Shown one piece after another: positions 37,319 through 50,900 of a DNA stretch of 64,000 nucleotides. Location: positions 1,803,335-1,867,334 of the forward strand of contig CM072890.1 in the NCBI GenBank assembly GCA_037013685.1, written 5' to 3'. The position numbers were made by a program, and so were the translations under genes. The notes below the pieces were generated by a model. That model was not told where the DNA came from. It did not search any database and was given only the letters and a program-made list of their open reading frames with translations. The DNA comes from Acridotheres tristis. Lineage: Eukaryota > Chordata > Aves > Passeriformes > Sturnidae. The stretch's first letter is position 1. Each line of letters begins with the position of its first letter.

Positions 37319-40039
37319 CTGAAATGCGAAAATTTAAGTTTCTCTTTAGCTGCCAGCTATTGCCATTGATGATATTTGAAGGTTTCTAATAAGCTTCCTC
37401 ACAAAATTTCTCAGCAAGGAAAACCACAAAGAAAGTTACAGCTCCTGGGGCCTGTTTCCAGCTCTGCAATCAGTCCTGATGACTTTGCCTTCCAGCTACT
37501 CTGAATTTTGCCTCTTGCAGCTTTTGGGGAATGACACAGTCTCTACATAAGTTCTACTTATTTGTAACATCGTCTTCTCAGAGTGAAGAGCCACTGAGAT
37601 GAGATTCTTTTTCTGTCCCTTTATTCCCTGTCTTACCCCCAAATGGAGCAAGGAGGAGGTGCCAATTAACAAATTAATTTGTTGTTAATTTGTTGGCCTC
37701 AAGAGGACAGGCTCCAGCTCAGATGTTGACAGAGCAGAGTGCAAGGGAGAGCTGCTCTGACAGCAGAGCCTGGGATACAAACTAGACCATCAGGAACAAT
37801 ATCCATCCTTCCCTCTAGTGCTCCTGCCTGCTCCCATTTCTCTGGACATGGGAAGAAGGCAAAGAAATCTCAGAGCCTGGGATGGAGAAACACGACATAA
37901 AGACAGCAGGGGAAAAATTGAGAAAAATACTTTTCTAGAAGGCTTTGGAAAATTCAACTTCCTCACCCCGAGCCCAAAGAGTGTAAGGAAGAGAAAGGAC
38001 ATGGTTATTTCCATCCTGTTGGACAACAGGAAAAGCCACATAACACCCACACCACTTCTGTATCCAAGAGCTCGGGTTCACTGGCAGGAGCCTGGGCTGA
38101 GTATATTGTAGTGACCACACCATCCAGCAGTTAGTGACACCACAGAAAAAAAGGTGTGACAAAGGGACTTTCCTGCAACAGGCTACCAGGCAAAAAGTTC
38201 AAACTGCTATACAACAGCAATGTATCAATACAAATAATCTCTAGTAAAAATTAATCCATTGGAGGCCTTTTACACTGTGTGTCTTACACTAGTTTGTAAA
38301 GCAATTTTCAGATCAGACCTGCATTTTAAAGCTTACAACTTATCGTGACGTTTTCCGTTTGCAGAGGCTGCTATTAGACATATGAAAATGCATTTAGAAC
38401 AGAAGCACACAACAATTTCATTTGGAAGAGAGTGCAGCAGGGCCATTTGGTAGCCACACAACTGCTCCTTGCCCCATGGCAGTAGCCAGCCAGCCCAGAT
38501 GCTGCTCCTGCTTCAACTTTCCAGCCAAGCAGTCTGTAGCTGTGATGTGCAAAGTGCAGGCATGTCAAACCAGTTCTTGAAATTTGCCAACATAAGTAAG
38601 CGTTAAAACCGTGCTGCACGTGAATTTGTGGCTTGCTTTAAGTGTATGTGTATGCATATAAATTCTTCTTTATATTGTTTTCCAGGTAAAATAATGGCAG
38701 TGTCATCTTGTGGTTTAAGAGAAACATAGCACTTTACCAAATGGTTAAATAACCAAAGCACTTGCACGTATTGATCCTTCCTTTATTCCCTGCAGGTATT
38801 TGTTATTGCAGTGTTTTGGGACCAAATGAAAAATATGTTTCCAGTCATTTGCCATTGAAAGCTTACAGTCTACTTTGTAGGATTCATATTAGTGCCTTTT
38901 TACCTAAGGAAAATCATTAGAGATCTTCCACATCTCCTTTGTGAAATCTGTGTGCTTCTGCTTCACTTCTCAATCCAATATAACATGTACATCTATACTG
39001 TTTGAGCAGTTGGTATCTTTATCAAACACGGGAAAAAAAATAAGAGTAACATATGATACTTAGTTTTAAGCTAAGTTTAGGACATGAATAAAAATACTTT
39101 TTCTTCAAAACTTAAAAGCGACCCCTTCTTGTCAGATCACAGAAGATGGGATCCAGACATCTCCTAAACACGAGGTTGCAGATGCCAACTTCATTTCTCA
39201 AGTGACTAAACCAGACATATTAACTCAGCTGGAACAAGAAAAAGATGCCTTCCTTGTCCCAACAAACCTGCTATCAGGAGGGCTGTGGATGCTGCGTGTT
39301 CAATGTTCTATGTGAAAGAATGAACAGCAAAAGCTTTCAAAATTTAGTCAGCTGTAAATGCATACTGTTCCTTGAACTTAAGATGTAAGCTCCCCTGAAA
39401 GTTGGCCTTTTAAAAAGTTGGAGAACTATATTTGAAAAATGAAGGCATAGCACATATAAGATTTCCTTATTTTTAGAGCAAATACAAAAATTAATGTATC
39501 ATAGTCATGTTAAAATTAGCTTTTTCAGTATACTTCTAGTTGTACTAATTCGGTGTTTAAGGATGATCTGTCAATGCTTTAAATTCTGCCTATTTCACAA
39601 AACAAACATTGATTGGTCCCAGTTCTAACAGTTATCTTGAATTTCAGCCTATTTGTTATTTCTTCCAGAACGACATAGTTCGAAAGCAGCATTCATTTCA
39701 AAAGTAACAAAAGCACAAAACTCTAAATTCGTGGTAGGACAGAAAGGCTGGAAAGCATTAACTAAATACACAGATAAAATTTCGAAAATATATTCCAATT
39801 GAAATAAATTATCTTTCCCACAGTAGTTATTCCAAAGCAAAATGGGGTTTCTTTCATGGTAGAGCAGCCACACAGGGACAGAAATTAGGAAAAGATAAAT
39901 ATATTCAATTCTTTATTCTCATGTAGATTAGACCTAGGCCTTCCAGACTACACCTGGAAATAATGGAGAAAGCTGTCTAGACCCACAGTAATTTCTAGAC
40001 CTGCACAGCAATTTCTGTTCCAGGCTTTTGCACCACTAA
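37319..40039. other. Noncoding DNA
   Basis: Includes a 16-bp perfect palindrome (37668-37683) within a longer imperfect inverted repeat. No gene or recognised transposon. Confidence 0.5.
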
Positions 40040-40487
40040 TTATTGGTTTGTCATCAGTTTCATCTGTTTCTTTTTAAAGCCAGGATTATTAGAAAGGCAA
40101 TCGAGCCAGATTCTTGTGTTTGGGCTTGGGTGTTTATTATATCTTATCAAAATTTACAGAAAGTACATTACCTTTAGCTGCTTGCTCGAAGTGGGGAAAA
40201 ATGGCCCCAGCTGAGGCTGCTTCAAGGCCTTTTAAAGCCAAACACACCAATAAAAGTTTTACACCTCTATTATTTATACTTTTAATCCAATAACAGATTC
40301 CCATGACCCTTAGAGTTTCAACTGACCAATCCAAAGATAACTGCCTGAGTTCTGTGAAGAAGAAGAGAAGAAGAAAAGACACCATCCAAAAATCTCCATC
40401 TTGTCCCCTAGTTACCACTATACTGTAAAAAAACCTCAATTTTAAAACCCAGCACCCAGTGAAAACACACACACCTAACCCACCACA
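40040..40487 (-). mobile_element. Probable solo LTR of an avian ERV
   Basis: On the minus strand the unit appears to start TGTGGTGGGTTAGG at 40487, a common avian LTR opening. It continues through a segment with GGGACAAGATGGAGATTTTT, pyrimidine-rich CTTCTTCTTC runs and an ATTGGTC box, to an AATAAA poly(A) signal at 40133-40138, with GCCTTGAAGCAGCC upstream. This order fits avian ERV LTRs I recall. The 3' boundary is not clear and I found no convincing target duplication, so the lower limit is approximate. No retroviral genes adjoin. Confidence 0.55.
40133..40138 (-). promoter_or_regulatory. AATAAA poly(A) signal of probable LTR
   Basis: AATAAA on the minus strand in the downstream third of the probable LTR, the expected R-region location. 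Confidence 0.5.
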
Positions 40488-43400
40488 CATTGGTGATTTC
40501 TAACTCATTATTCATATTTCCAAGCCTTCTCCGAAATTTCAGGTCTAGTGCAGCGTTTTCAAGGGGGTCTGTGCCAGGAAGCACAGAAAGCTCAAAAACT
40601 CCAGATTTCTGAGATCCAACAAGCCCTGAGCACTCCTGACCCAAAGCTGAGCACTGCTCTCCACTCTCCTGGGGAGTTCCTTACTCAGGAGCTTTGCAAG
40701 GGGGAACCTGGACAGCAGGAGCCAAGGAACCCCTCTAAGGGTGTGCAACATGTGAATTACTGGCCTTGCCTCACTGAGGGTAAATAATGCAGCTTTTTCT
40801 GGAGCACAGCACACACCCCAGGTCCAAATTTCCCTCCTTAGTTCCACAGGCAGCCTGGAGTAGATGGAAACAGGCCAGAGCCAAAGTGGATGGTAATAAA
40901 GTCAATGGCATTTTATCAGACACCATAGCTGGGGGCAGAATATGATCCAATGTGTACATTTCGAATAGAATTCCTTTAGAAAGCACTTCAGAGGAAATAA
41001 AACAAAACCAGTTTGTTTTCCTCGATAATATTCAGTCCATGCAGTACAAGTCACAAGAGGCCAATAAATGATTGTTACTGGAAACTTTGAAAAATCATTG
41101 CAAAAGAAAACATTTATACAAGTTTATGGATGCTTCTGAAGTATGGCTGATATGTTCAGCTCCAAAAGGGCTGTAAAGTATCAGGGTATTACACAGAGTA
41201 ATGCTGATGGTCTTTGCTCTATTTATATTGAGTGCAACACAGTTTGCTTTTTGCATATAGGAAAGGTTAATACTATACTGGAACAATGTTTTGATTCCAG
41301 TCTAGTGTATTTCTTACAGAAACACTAAAGATTATTTGGATTAATATCAAGAGTAATAAAGAAGAGTCCCCACTTTATAATATGAAGATAAACATATGTA
41401 TTTGTAACGGGAAAATGTGTTTTGTGGGTAAGATATAAAATTTAAATCCTGGCAATCAGGCTCAGAGAAAGGAAAAGAAGCCCTGAATGGTCACCTAAAA
41501 CTGGTTTTAGCCCCTATATTTGCTTATAGCAGAAATAATTTTCTTAGGTCATTTCTGGTTCAAACTTGCTACTGAAGATATTTAGATAATACTTAGAGCA
41601 GGGCTACAGGAAGATTTTAATCAAAATGTGATGTATCTCAGTGCAGCTTTATCAGCCATATTTGAGCCAAGTTTGCTAAGTTCATAAACCTTTTGGTAAA
41701 ACTGGGTCAAGTCTAGAATGCACTCAGATTGATTGATGGCATTGCATTTAAAAAAGGAAGCACCTTGTTATTTTCAGAAAGTTCAAAAATTAAATAATTG
41801 TCTCAATATTATAAATCAATGGGATGCCCTATTGTGAAATAATTTACCCATGTTCTGTCTGTTCAGCTTTGAAAAGAACACAGAGAAATATCTGCATTGA
41901 TGATAAGACTAAAAACCAGGCAATGGTCAAAATTTCAGTCATAAAAATACATCTACAGGAGGAGAACTTGAAATATTAGAAATATTTTTTTCAGAGGAAA
42001 CAGAAGGGGAAGCAGGAGGGAAGATGCCAGAGGTGCTGCACTGAACAGAGCCTGAGGCATTTCAGATGTTCCCATGTCCACTGTCAGTGTATGTTTAAAC
42101 TGTAATTTCAAGTTGCTCTTTTTTTAAAACTTTTTTTTTAAACAGCATATTATAAATAATCCATAGAATTTATTTTATTCATTTTTACAATGAAAAAATC
42201 TTAGTTGGTTAGGGAAAACAAAACTGATTAAACTGAAAATCTCAAGAATATAAACCACGATGATTAGGACAAAAAGTGAATGGCTAAAGAGGTGAACCTG
42301 ATTTGAGACAAAACAAAACTGACCTCCTGGACAGGTTGCCCTTTGTACCAAATAATACCACTACTACTACTAATGTAAATTTTCCCATTATTAATTCAGG
42401 ATTTTTATTTCCCTATTATGCTACTTTCAACTTCCAGTTGATTTAGATTAAGATTTTTAATCTTTCATTTCAATTTTTATTGACAAATTATTGCTCTGAG
42501 GTTATTAATCTGCAAAGACTGTGTGTGTTCTTCAGCACACAGGTTTCCAACAGAAGCCTGCAGAACTGGAGAAAACACTTCATTCATGATTACTTGCTTT
42601 GGAGCTATCAATAACCTCTTTAAAAATACAGATATCATAGCCAGATAATTCATTTCATTCTAGCAATAATTGATCTTTATCACTGCATACCACCAGAGCA
42701 GCCTGGATACAATCTAAGAGCTTCACTAAAATATTTGCATAAATCATCATCATGGAGCCCCTCTAGGCAGTTGTTGGGTTTGAAGTAACTAAGATGCAAA
42801 AAAATCCTCTTTGACTAATAGTCAAGAGACAGCAACTGACACCAATCCATGTCTGCAACTGAATCGGATGCAACAGATTTCTCCAGAAGCCTGGGCAAAT
42901 ACATCTGGGGACGTGGGGAGAAATCAGGAATGGCGTTGGGAACATGAAAGGAAAGTAAAGTATGTTTGCTGGAAAGACTAGGAGGGAGTGTAAAATCTAT
43001 GTGAGAATGCCAAAGAATATGGATTAACCAGAGCAAGCCAGAAGAGATCAGAATTCCGTTTCTGTGCTCAAAGAAGCTTTTATTCTTTCTTCTCCATCTT
43101 CCTCTGATGCATCAGAGATTGACCACAGCTACAAAGAACATCTTAGCTGAGGGTGGACAGCTCTTAGACTACACAGAATACTAATTTTCCTAGACACGTA
43201 GCTCAAGGTATAAAAACCAATAAATTAAAAGCCTCTGCTATGTAGAGAGTCACGTTAGATCATCAAACCATTTCTCTCCTGATTCTAGATGTTAATCATG
43301 TGCTTTACCACTTCCCTGTCTGCTCCATTCACTGTGGCTGTGACACATCCTGTGTTGAGAGTGGGGGCACTCAGAGCAGTAGCAGAAAAAACATTGAGGA

Positions 43401-46400
43401 TTTAATTCCATCTTGCACCAACGTCCTTCCATTGCCTGGAATATTCTTGCAGTGTAAAAAGCAACCATGCCACGGGTTTAGGTATCAAGGTTAGAGTATT
43501 TAAATTTGCCAAATGTGAACCTGGAGGAGATATCCTGCCCAATACTTGCTTAGTGTTTGTGGCAATCTTTCACAAAACCTTGGGTTTTTCTCGTTTCTGC
43601 AAAAGGTATTGCCTCCAGGTTCACAAAGCCCACAAAACATTTTTACCTTCCTCCCAACAGAAAAAGAGGTTGGCAACAATCTCAGATGCAAAAAAAAAAA
43701 AAAAAAAAAAAAAAAAATTAGGGAAGTATTTTTGAGACCTGCGTACCTGGGTGCCTCATAAACCACTGGATTAGAAGAAGGTTGGACACCACTCTGGCAG
43801 GGAGTGAAGACATGAACACGCTGCAGGACCATCCCTCCACTGCAGGAGGGAAGCTCAGCTCCCTGTCCTGGGACACCTCCAGGGAAAGGAAGAGCACCAA
43901 GCACTTCTTGCTGCTGCTGGATTTCAAGCTGCCAGGCCAGCCCATGGCACGTGTCAAACATCACTAATAAATACTGATGACATAACCCACTTCCCATCTG
44001 TACAGCAGCTGATCAGGGGAGCTGAATGAGGCCACTGGCTGCAAGTGCTGAGCTTGCAAGTCTCTTTGTCTGCAGCTGACCTTCCAGAGTCTGCAGAGGC
44101 ACGGGGGAAGCCTCTCCTAAGCAGCAGTTTCTGGGCAGCTCCAATGAGCCCCCACTGCAGGATCCATGTGCCAGAAGAGACAACTTGGAACTTTGCAGAA
44201 ATGGCTCAGATTGAAACATAACCCAAAACCTAAGCTCCACTTCTGTGCATGAGCTCAGTCATGTGCCAAACCTCACACGCCTTGTGGGAGCAAGGGGAAG
44301 GCACTTGAAAGGTATTTTTTGGGAGGAGAGAAAAAAAGAAAGCGCAGCTACTTCTGTGATCAGCTTCAGATGACAAAGCTATTGTCATGAGAAGAAAAAA
44401 AGCTAGGGAGTTGTTCCTCTTCAAAATATTAAATTTAGATGAACCTTGACGTTTCTAGGTGAGAAACCAAAGTCTAGCTCCAGGTAATAGCATGTTACTT
44501 AGCATAGCTAAGTATGTCACTAATGAAATATATACAACAACTAAGACACATTAGTTAAGAGAGGCCCATTAGTCATTTGTGTGTTTACAACACAGTTCCT
44601 GCTGCTTGAACATAGTTCCTCTGACTTGATGAAGCATATACAGAACACCATTGTGATTTTTCTACAGAACACGAGCTGGTTTCGAGGAAATGCAATTACC
44701 ACGTAGTGCTGTGAGATCCAGATTCACAGAGCACTGTGGTAGCTGAATTGTTTGAAAAGACATATGGCATCCCAAGTGTAACAGATAGCTGAATCTCAAG
44801 GGGGAACCATTGTTCATTCATCTGGACCAAGTGACATTCTTTATGCAAGAATAATTCCTGATTAAAGGGTGAGTTTTAATGGAAACTAATTAGGCAACCT
44901 CTTTAGCCTGGGCATAATGATCAAATGAGCTGTCACACAGTACCTGATACAATGATCTCACTTGGTACAAGATTTTATTCCTTAGCAATTACACTCCCAC
45001 GTTGCACTGCATGTGTTTATTGCCTGGAGCACACATGTCAAATTAAAGAGCAGCTTATGCACCTGATATTTAATTATTGCCTAGCACTACAGACAACCGG
45101 GAAATGTCAAAGCGAGCAGTCCTGCACTGGAGCAACTAAAACGGATATCTTCCCTGGCAAAGAAAAAAAAAAAATACAGATAAAATATGTATGGATGATT
45201 CAGTTGTCTTACAATTCACAGTTACAAAAAATGGCCTCCCAAATCTTAAATAATTTACCATCATGCTCAATGCAGAGAATACTCCCTGAGCAGAAGTGTA
45301 CGTGAAACAGGTTCATCAGCTCACACGATTATTTGTATTAGACACATTTTTGCATGATTGGAGTGTTTACAAGGAAATGTTGAAATTTGAGCTGGTTTGT
45401 ATCAACTTCAAATACCAAAGGGATCATTTATTTATTCAGGTATGGACTAATTCACAGGTGTTAAAAGAAACATTCATTTCTACAACCCTGTTATCCTACA
45501 GTTAACTTAAAGTCATCCTTAGCTTACTGGAAATTTTCCTAAATTCCTTCATAGTCAAATCACCTCCTTAATCCTAGCTGTAATAAAGCTGAAATGAAAA
45601 GCTAGCAATACTAAACGAGATGCAAGCAAAGGGTTTCCAGCAAACTGAGACAAGTTAATCAAAAAAGAAAGTTTTATGGCTCCAACAGAGGTGATGACAA
45701 TAAGGTGAGGAAAAATCCGTATCACCCCAAGTTTTGAGCCCAATTTTTAATAAAGAAAGAAATGTGTGCAATACAAAGGAGTTTCTCTTAGTCATTGATC
45801 TGTAATGGAACACCCAAACAGAGATACGATGGTATCCTGTGGCTAAGAAAGTTGTGTGTATCTTGGACCATTCTACTCCCAATAAAAGAATCTAATTACC
45901 CGTAGTCTTAATTGCACAGTCTAATACTAAAAAGGCTTAATAAGAGTGCTTTTGTATTTACAAAACTGCACAGCTTGTGAAAGAACCCTCAAAACATTTG
46001 GCAGGAATCCCAGCCGAGGTATGACTGACTGGAACCTCTAATGACTACAACATGTAAACAAGTGTTTTGTTTCGACTGATAATCATTAACTTCCAGTGTC
46101 AGACTTATCCCACAAGGTTTTGTTCACTCCTTCACCACGCTGCTTTACAAAGGCATCTGGTGCTAAGGGAAAGGGCGAGGGGGGGGAGGCAGAAAGTGCA
46201 GAGTGCTCTACAGTGTTGTCACTCTTAAACTAAAGTGGCAGTAGGCAAATGAAAGGGTCATGAGGTAAATGCTTCTAACAAGGAGCAAGCTGCTGGGATA
46301 ATTCCCACCATTCTTTGATGGTCCCTCTTACTGTGTGACTTAGTGGCATAACGTGCTAGACCCTCCTGGTTGTTTTATTTTTTAATGAAGAAAGGTAATT

Positions 46401-47136
46401 TGAAACGGAGCCTCTCTGAATTATTGTTTCGTGCCACCGCAGCTTTCAAAATTAAACGTGTGCAAAAAGAGAAAAAAAAAAAAAAAAAGGAAAATGGAAA
46501 TTGGGTTTCCCTTGCTACTGTAGTACTGGAGCAATCTGCCTCTAAGTGCTGCATTAAAATAAAGGAGGAGCTGTTGAATACAAGTCCTGTAAGGACAAAT
46601 TTGGTTGCATACAAAAGAGAAGGCGTTAGAAATGACACAAACTGCCCTGGCTAGGTAAGCAGCACTCAATTTAAACGTGAATTTCGGATGTCCAGATCCT
46701 CAGCTAGAACAGCTCTGCTAACATGCAGACACCATGGAGAAGCCTACCCAGATTTCTCACCACACATTTCCCTTATTATTAAAGTACTGCCCATTCAAAT
46801 AATTTTATATAGAAACACCGAAGAAGTTGTAAAAAATGAGGTCCATTATGCACAGCGTTTAGTAAAACTTTGCAGTCTATAAACACAAACACTGAATAGC
46901 CCATATTTACATTCCCAACCTTTTGTTAGCCTGGGAAATGCAGCTGATTTGGTAATTTTTAACCACCTCCAAAACAGCAGGAGCTGCAGATCTAATGCTT
47001 GTGCAGCTACCTGGGAGTGAAAGGTGGCGTGTGACGCCGTTTAACCCTTCACATCCCACCCAGACCCCTTTCAAAGGCTCCCTCTCATTCCATGCCCCTG
47101 CCAGGATGCTGCCTGTGAAAAGAGCATTTCTGCGGT
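40488..47136. other. Noncoding DNA with homopolymers
   Basis: No gene recognised. Contains an A28 tract (43690-43717), an A-rich run near 46471-46488 and a short G run near 46181-46188. Long plus-strand ORFs (up to 126 codons at 44925-45305) have no domain evidence. Confidence 0.5.
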
Positions 47137-47330
47137 TGTTGTGACACAGAAAGAGAGAGAGACACACACACCTGACTCCAAGCTGGTTGAGCAGGAAAAG
47201 AGAGCTTTTATTTACATTATACGACTATCTATGGAAACCTAACAATGAGCACCAATTGGACAGTGCTGATGAGAGCTCCTAACTCCCCTGGCCCCATCAC
47301 CTGTCCTTCAACACTCCTTTCCTCCAAAGA
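47137..47330 (-). mobile_element. Possible LTR 3' edge (R-U5), boundary on one side only
   Basis: On the minus strand an AATAAA (AATGTAAATAAAAGCTC) is followed by a CTCTTTTCCTGCTCAACCAGC segment and then, about 60 bases on, by CTGTGTCACAACA ending at 47137, a typical LTR CA terminus. The opposite edge and target duplications were not found, so this may be a truncated LTR or coincidence. Its terminal heptamer CACAACA is the complement of the TGTTGTG that begins the LTR at 62787. Confidence 0.35.
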
Positions 47331-47589
47331 GAAACACAAAACAGTTTACCAAAAAGAATATTTAAAAAAAAAAAAAGTGTAACAAAAACGTACCAACACT
47401 CAGAAAGCTAAAAACAAATGCAACACATCTCCTGCCCAGCTTCAGGCTGCTGCCAGCAGCGCACGGAGGGATTTGTGTGCAAAAAAAAAAATAAAAAAAA
47501 ATAAAAACCCGCAGAACCCGGCAGGAGCTGTGGAGCTGCCCAGCGAAATCTGCTGGAGAAACACTCGGCAAAGCAAAGTTTGCAATTGT

Positions 47590-47990
47590 TTGATTTTCAT
47601 TCCAGCTGCCTCCTCACGAGGTAATGAGCCCTCGTAAGAGTGTTTTATATAAAAGCACATTATGCCTTTACCCGGCGCACGCAAATGGCCAGTGATTATT
47701 AACAATGTTAAAACGTCAGGAGAACCAAGCCGGCAGAAAGGCAGAGATTTAGATGCCATAAAAGCTGCAAATGACTCTTACATTGTTTTAAGGAAGCGTC
47801 TTAAAAAGGCTCTTACAAACAGAGAAAAAGAAATATTCGTTAGGTGGAATAGAAATTTATGATGAGGTGCCAATCAAATTTGACTTGACTGCAAGCATTA
47901 GGCACAAGAAGCAGCTAAGCTCATCACTGCTGCCACTAGCACTTTCACTTTTAGGATTAGAGACTAAACGGTCCATAAATAATTTTTGAT
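47590..47990. promoter_or_regulatory. Candidate conserved noncoding element
   Basis: The sequence keeps several CpG dinucleotides in an AT-rich surrounding, has high word complexity, and lacks repeats or poly-A tracts. It includes homeodomain-like TAATTT and AATTTTTGAT words and an ATTATTAACAATG stretch near 47695-47706 that resembles a SOX site. A 66-codon open frame (47662-47862, plus) crosses it but shows no family motif. Conservation is inferred from appearance only. Confidence 0.25.
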
Positions 47991-50900
47991 TTTACCTTTG
48001 GCTTTAATTTTTTTGTCCCTTGCCATGCCAGGATTTCAGTGTTTTGGAATGCTTCAGGAAAACCTTCTCAAAGTAAAACTTCAGAAAGTCCTAATCTACG
48101 CATTTGCCACTGATTTGCAGTCAGGAAAAAAAAAAAAATCCAACATTTAAATGAAAGTCTAGTAAAGAGTAGAAGGTCTAGACAGGATAATCACTATCTA
48201 AATTATTACAAATATTTTAGAGGCTTTTAGCCTCAAAATGTCACTCACAGCATCATCTCAGATACAAGTGGGTCTTATTCCCATTCACTGAGGGGAGAAT
48301 TAGTGTGATAAAAAGTCTGATTCACAAAGGATTCATGTTTGGCTGTTGTTGGTTATTTACATCAATTCTCCAAAGTTATTCACACGAATTTGAATCATTC
48401 AGCTCCGTAGGCTCTGTTTAGGTTAGTTTAATTTTTAAATTAGAAAGAAAGAAGAATTTTGGGGTGGGGTTTTGAGGGTATTTTTAAATTAAGTTTGGAT
48501 TTGAAGTTTTCAGGGGGGTGAGGATTGCTTATTTGTGTTTTTTAAGTTACCACTACCTGGGAAAGAATACAACATCATCTAGGATTGGTCACAAGAATCA
48601 CCGTGTTTGTCTCCCTGTAACTCCAAAACTCTACAAATGCATGTAAGTCAAATCATTTTTAATTTTAACTTGTTCAGTTGCCAGGCCACATGCTGCATTT
48701 CATTTAAACCATTAACAAAAGGTGTTCAAGAGCAAATGAGTTGTGAATGTCAATGTTTTCCCCACTGAAGATATGCTTCTATAAATATAAACCTTCCACC
48801 TCTTTATTAAATGTGAGCATAAACAGAAATGTGAAATCAAGCATTTGAGACTTTATCTATGTAATCTACTGTAATATTCTTTTTTCATTTCCAACTATTA
48901 TTGTTTTATCTTACATAGACAGTAGCCTTTTCAAATGCAATATTCAATAAATATTTGTACGTCTCTCACTAACCACAGGCCTAATTTCTTCTCCTCAGTT
49001 ACTATAAACTAAATACTTTAGAAACTGATTTAGATAGCTCAAAGAATAAATTGGTACATCTGTATAATTAATATAATATAGATTTTGGAACCAGATAGAC
49101 AGGAGGTATTTCAAACATGCCTTTAAAATCTTAATATTTTACTGCTTTCATTGGGCACTCAATTTTGAGTTAAGGCAATAAATTAGTCTTCCTTAAACAT
49201 GCATTAGATAGATACTGTTTCTTTAAAGCTGGAAATCTATCACTGGTCTCCAGTCAGCTTTAACATTTAGCAGGTCTGTAATAAACACACACACAAGCAA
49301 CAAAAGCCTGAAGATTAGCAGGGATGCTAAGAGGGCTGTTAATTAATCCACATTAGTACAATGTGATCAAAAACAAGGCATCAGTATCCTTAGGGCAAAA
49401 ACACGTTTCAGGTCAAACTTTACACACATGCACGCATATATACATGTATGCACATATGTATTTATATATTTTTTTATATATATATATATACACCCCCACA
49501 CACATAAAGAAGTATATACCAGGCAGATCCTTCCTTTATGCTAAGGATTTTTTTTTTTTTTCCAAATTGCATCAAAGTAACTATTTGCACTGGCTGCTCG
49601 GTTTATTTGCACTGTGAATTATTTGAGCTCAGATTTTAAAGCTCGTTTGGTTTGTGATGTGCTCAGAGCCCCAACCATTGTCTCGTGCTGTGCATACACT
49701 GATGGGCTGGCACCACCCCATGGCAGCCACCAGAAATGCACATGGAAGCTCCTCCAGATGCGTGGAGAGGAATTAGCAACACCCAAACATATTAGAGAAA
49801 AGGAGCAATGAGTGTTTTCTCAAAAACAATCAATAGGTATTTACCCAAAACTAGCTAGCTTCTCTTAAACGTGGTTCAAAGTGGCTCAACAAGTGTGATT
49901 CTTGCAAAGTTTAGTGCTGCCTAAAATCCAGAGCAAAGCAATTTGTTAGTGGATGCTGTATTTTTGTTTTCTTTTTTTAATATCATTAAATAATCACAAT
50001 TCTTGTGATATCAAAGCTCATAACCAGATGGGAATTATTGTCAGGATTTCTGTGACAGGAAGGCTGATCTACAGTGTGTCACTACAGAGTAAAGGGCAAA
50101 AGTTAATCAATTCTAGCAACTAGGGAAAGAGAAATAGGTGGCTTCAAAGCAGACAAGGAAAAAAAGTCTTTAGTGATTTCTTAGCCACAGCAAATATATT
50201 CAATCCTTACTTGGTCCATGATATGTATTATGGATAATTAAGAAAAAAAACCAACAAAATGCCAATCTTCCTCTCCCTGCAAAAAGTCCTTTACACCCAC
50301 TCCTCAATCAAATGTAAGAGGGTGAACAATTCCCGTTATAGAAAAATAACAAACATCACTGCAGTATCAGCACAGCTGGCCATTGCCAAAGAACAGGCAG
50401 AGTCACAGCCTTTGTGCAACTCCAAATTAGATTTCCAGCACACAGAATCACCACAAAATGGAAAAGCAGTATAAGAAGCACAAAACTCTGGTTAAAAAAT
50501 CCTTTGAAACAACTCAGGTTCTTTTTCTCAGAGAAGGTTGCTCTAAAATCCTACTTGGTATTGCAAGTTTAAGCTGTTTTATGCTCTGGTGCATAGTTTG
50601 CTCTTCATTGCCGTCATTATGAAGGTGGAGCTTTATCAAGTGTGAAAATAATTTCCTGCTGCTCCCAGAAAATTATAAAAGAGAGAAAACAGCATTTAAG
50701 CTTATACTTTTTTTTTGTTGTTGCTTTGTTTAAACATATGCATAGGAAACTTGAAAAGGATGAACTGGTGAGGCGTATTCTTTAATTGAGAGATTGCTTT
50801 CCTATAGGCTTTGCATGACTGTAACAAGCATCTCTGAATTTAAGACCTCCTGGATTTCACAAGCACAGAGCACCTGCAGAATTCCACAGAAACTAACAGT

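Noticed and set aside
43690..43997. Processed pseudogene next to the A28 tract
   Set aside because: The adjacent ORFs show no recognisable protein and no target duplication was seen.
47662..47862. 66-codon basic ORF as a small gene
   Set aside because: No start context, no family match, and it lies in sequence that looks more like a regulatory element.
49421..49505. TA/CA-rich block as a replication or matrix-attachment element
   Set aside because: An ordinary compound microsatellite explains it; no further evidence.
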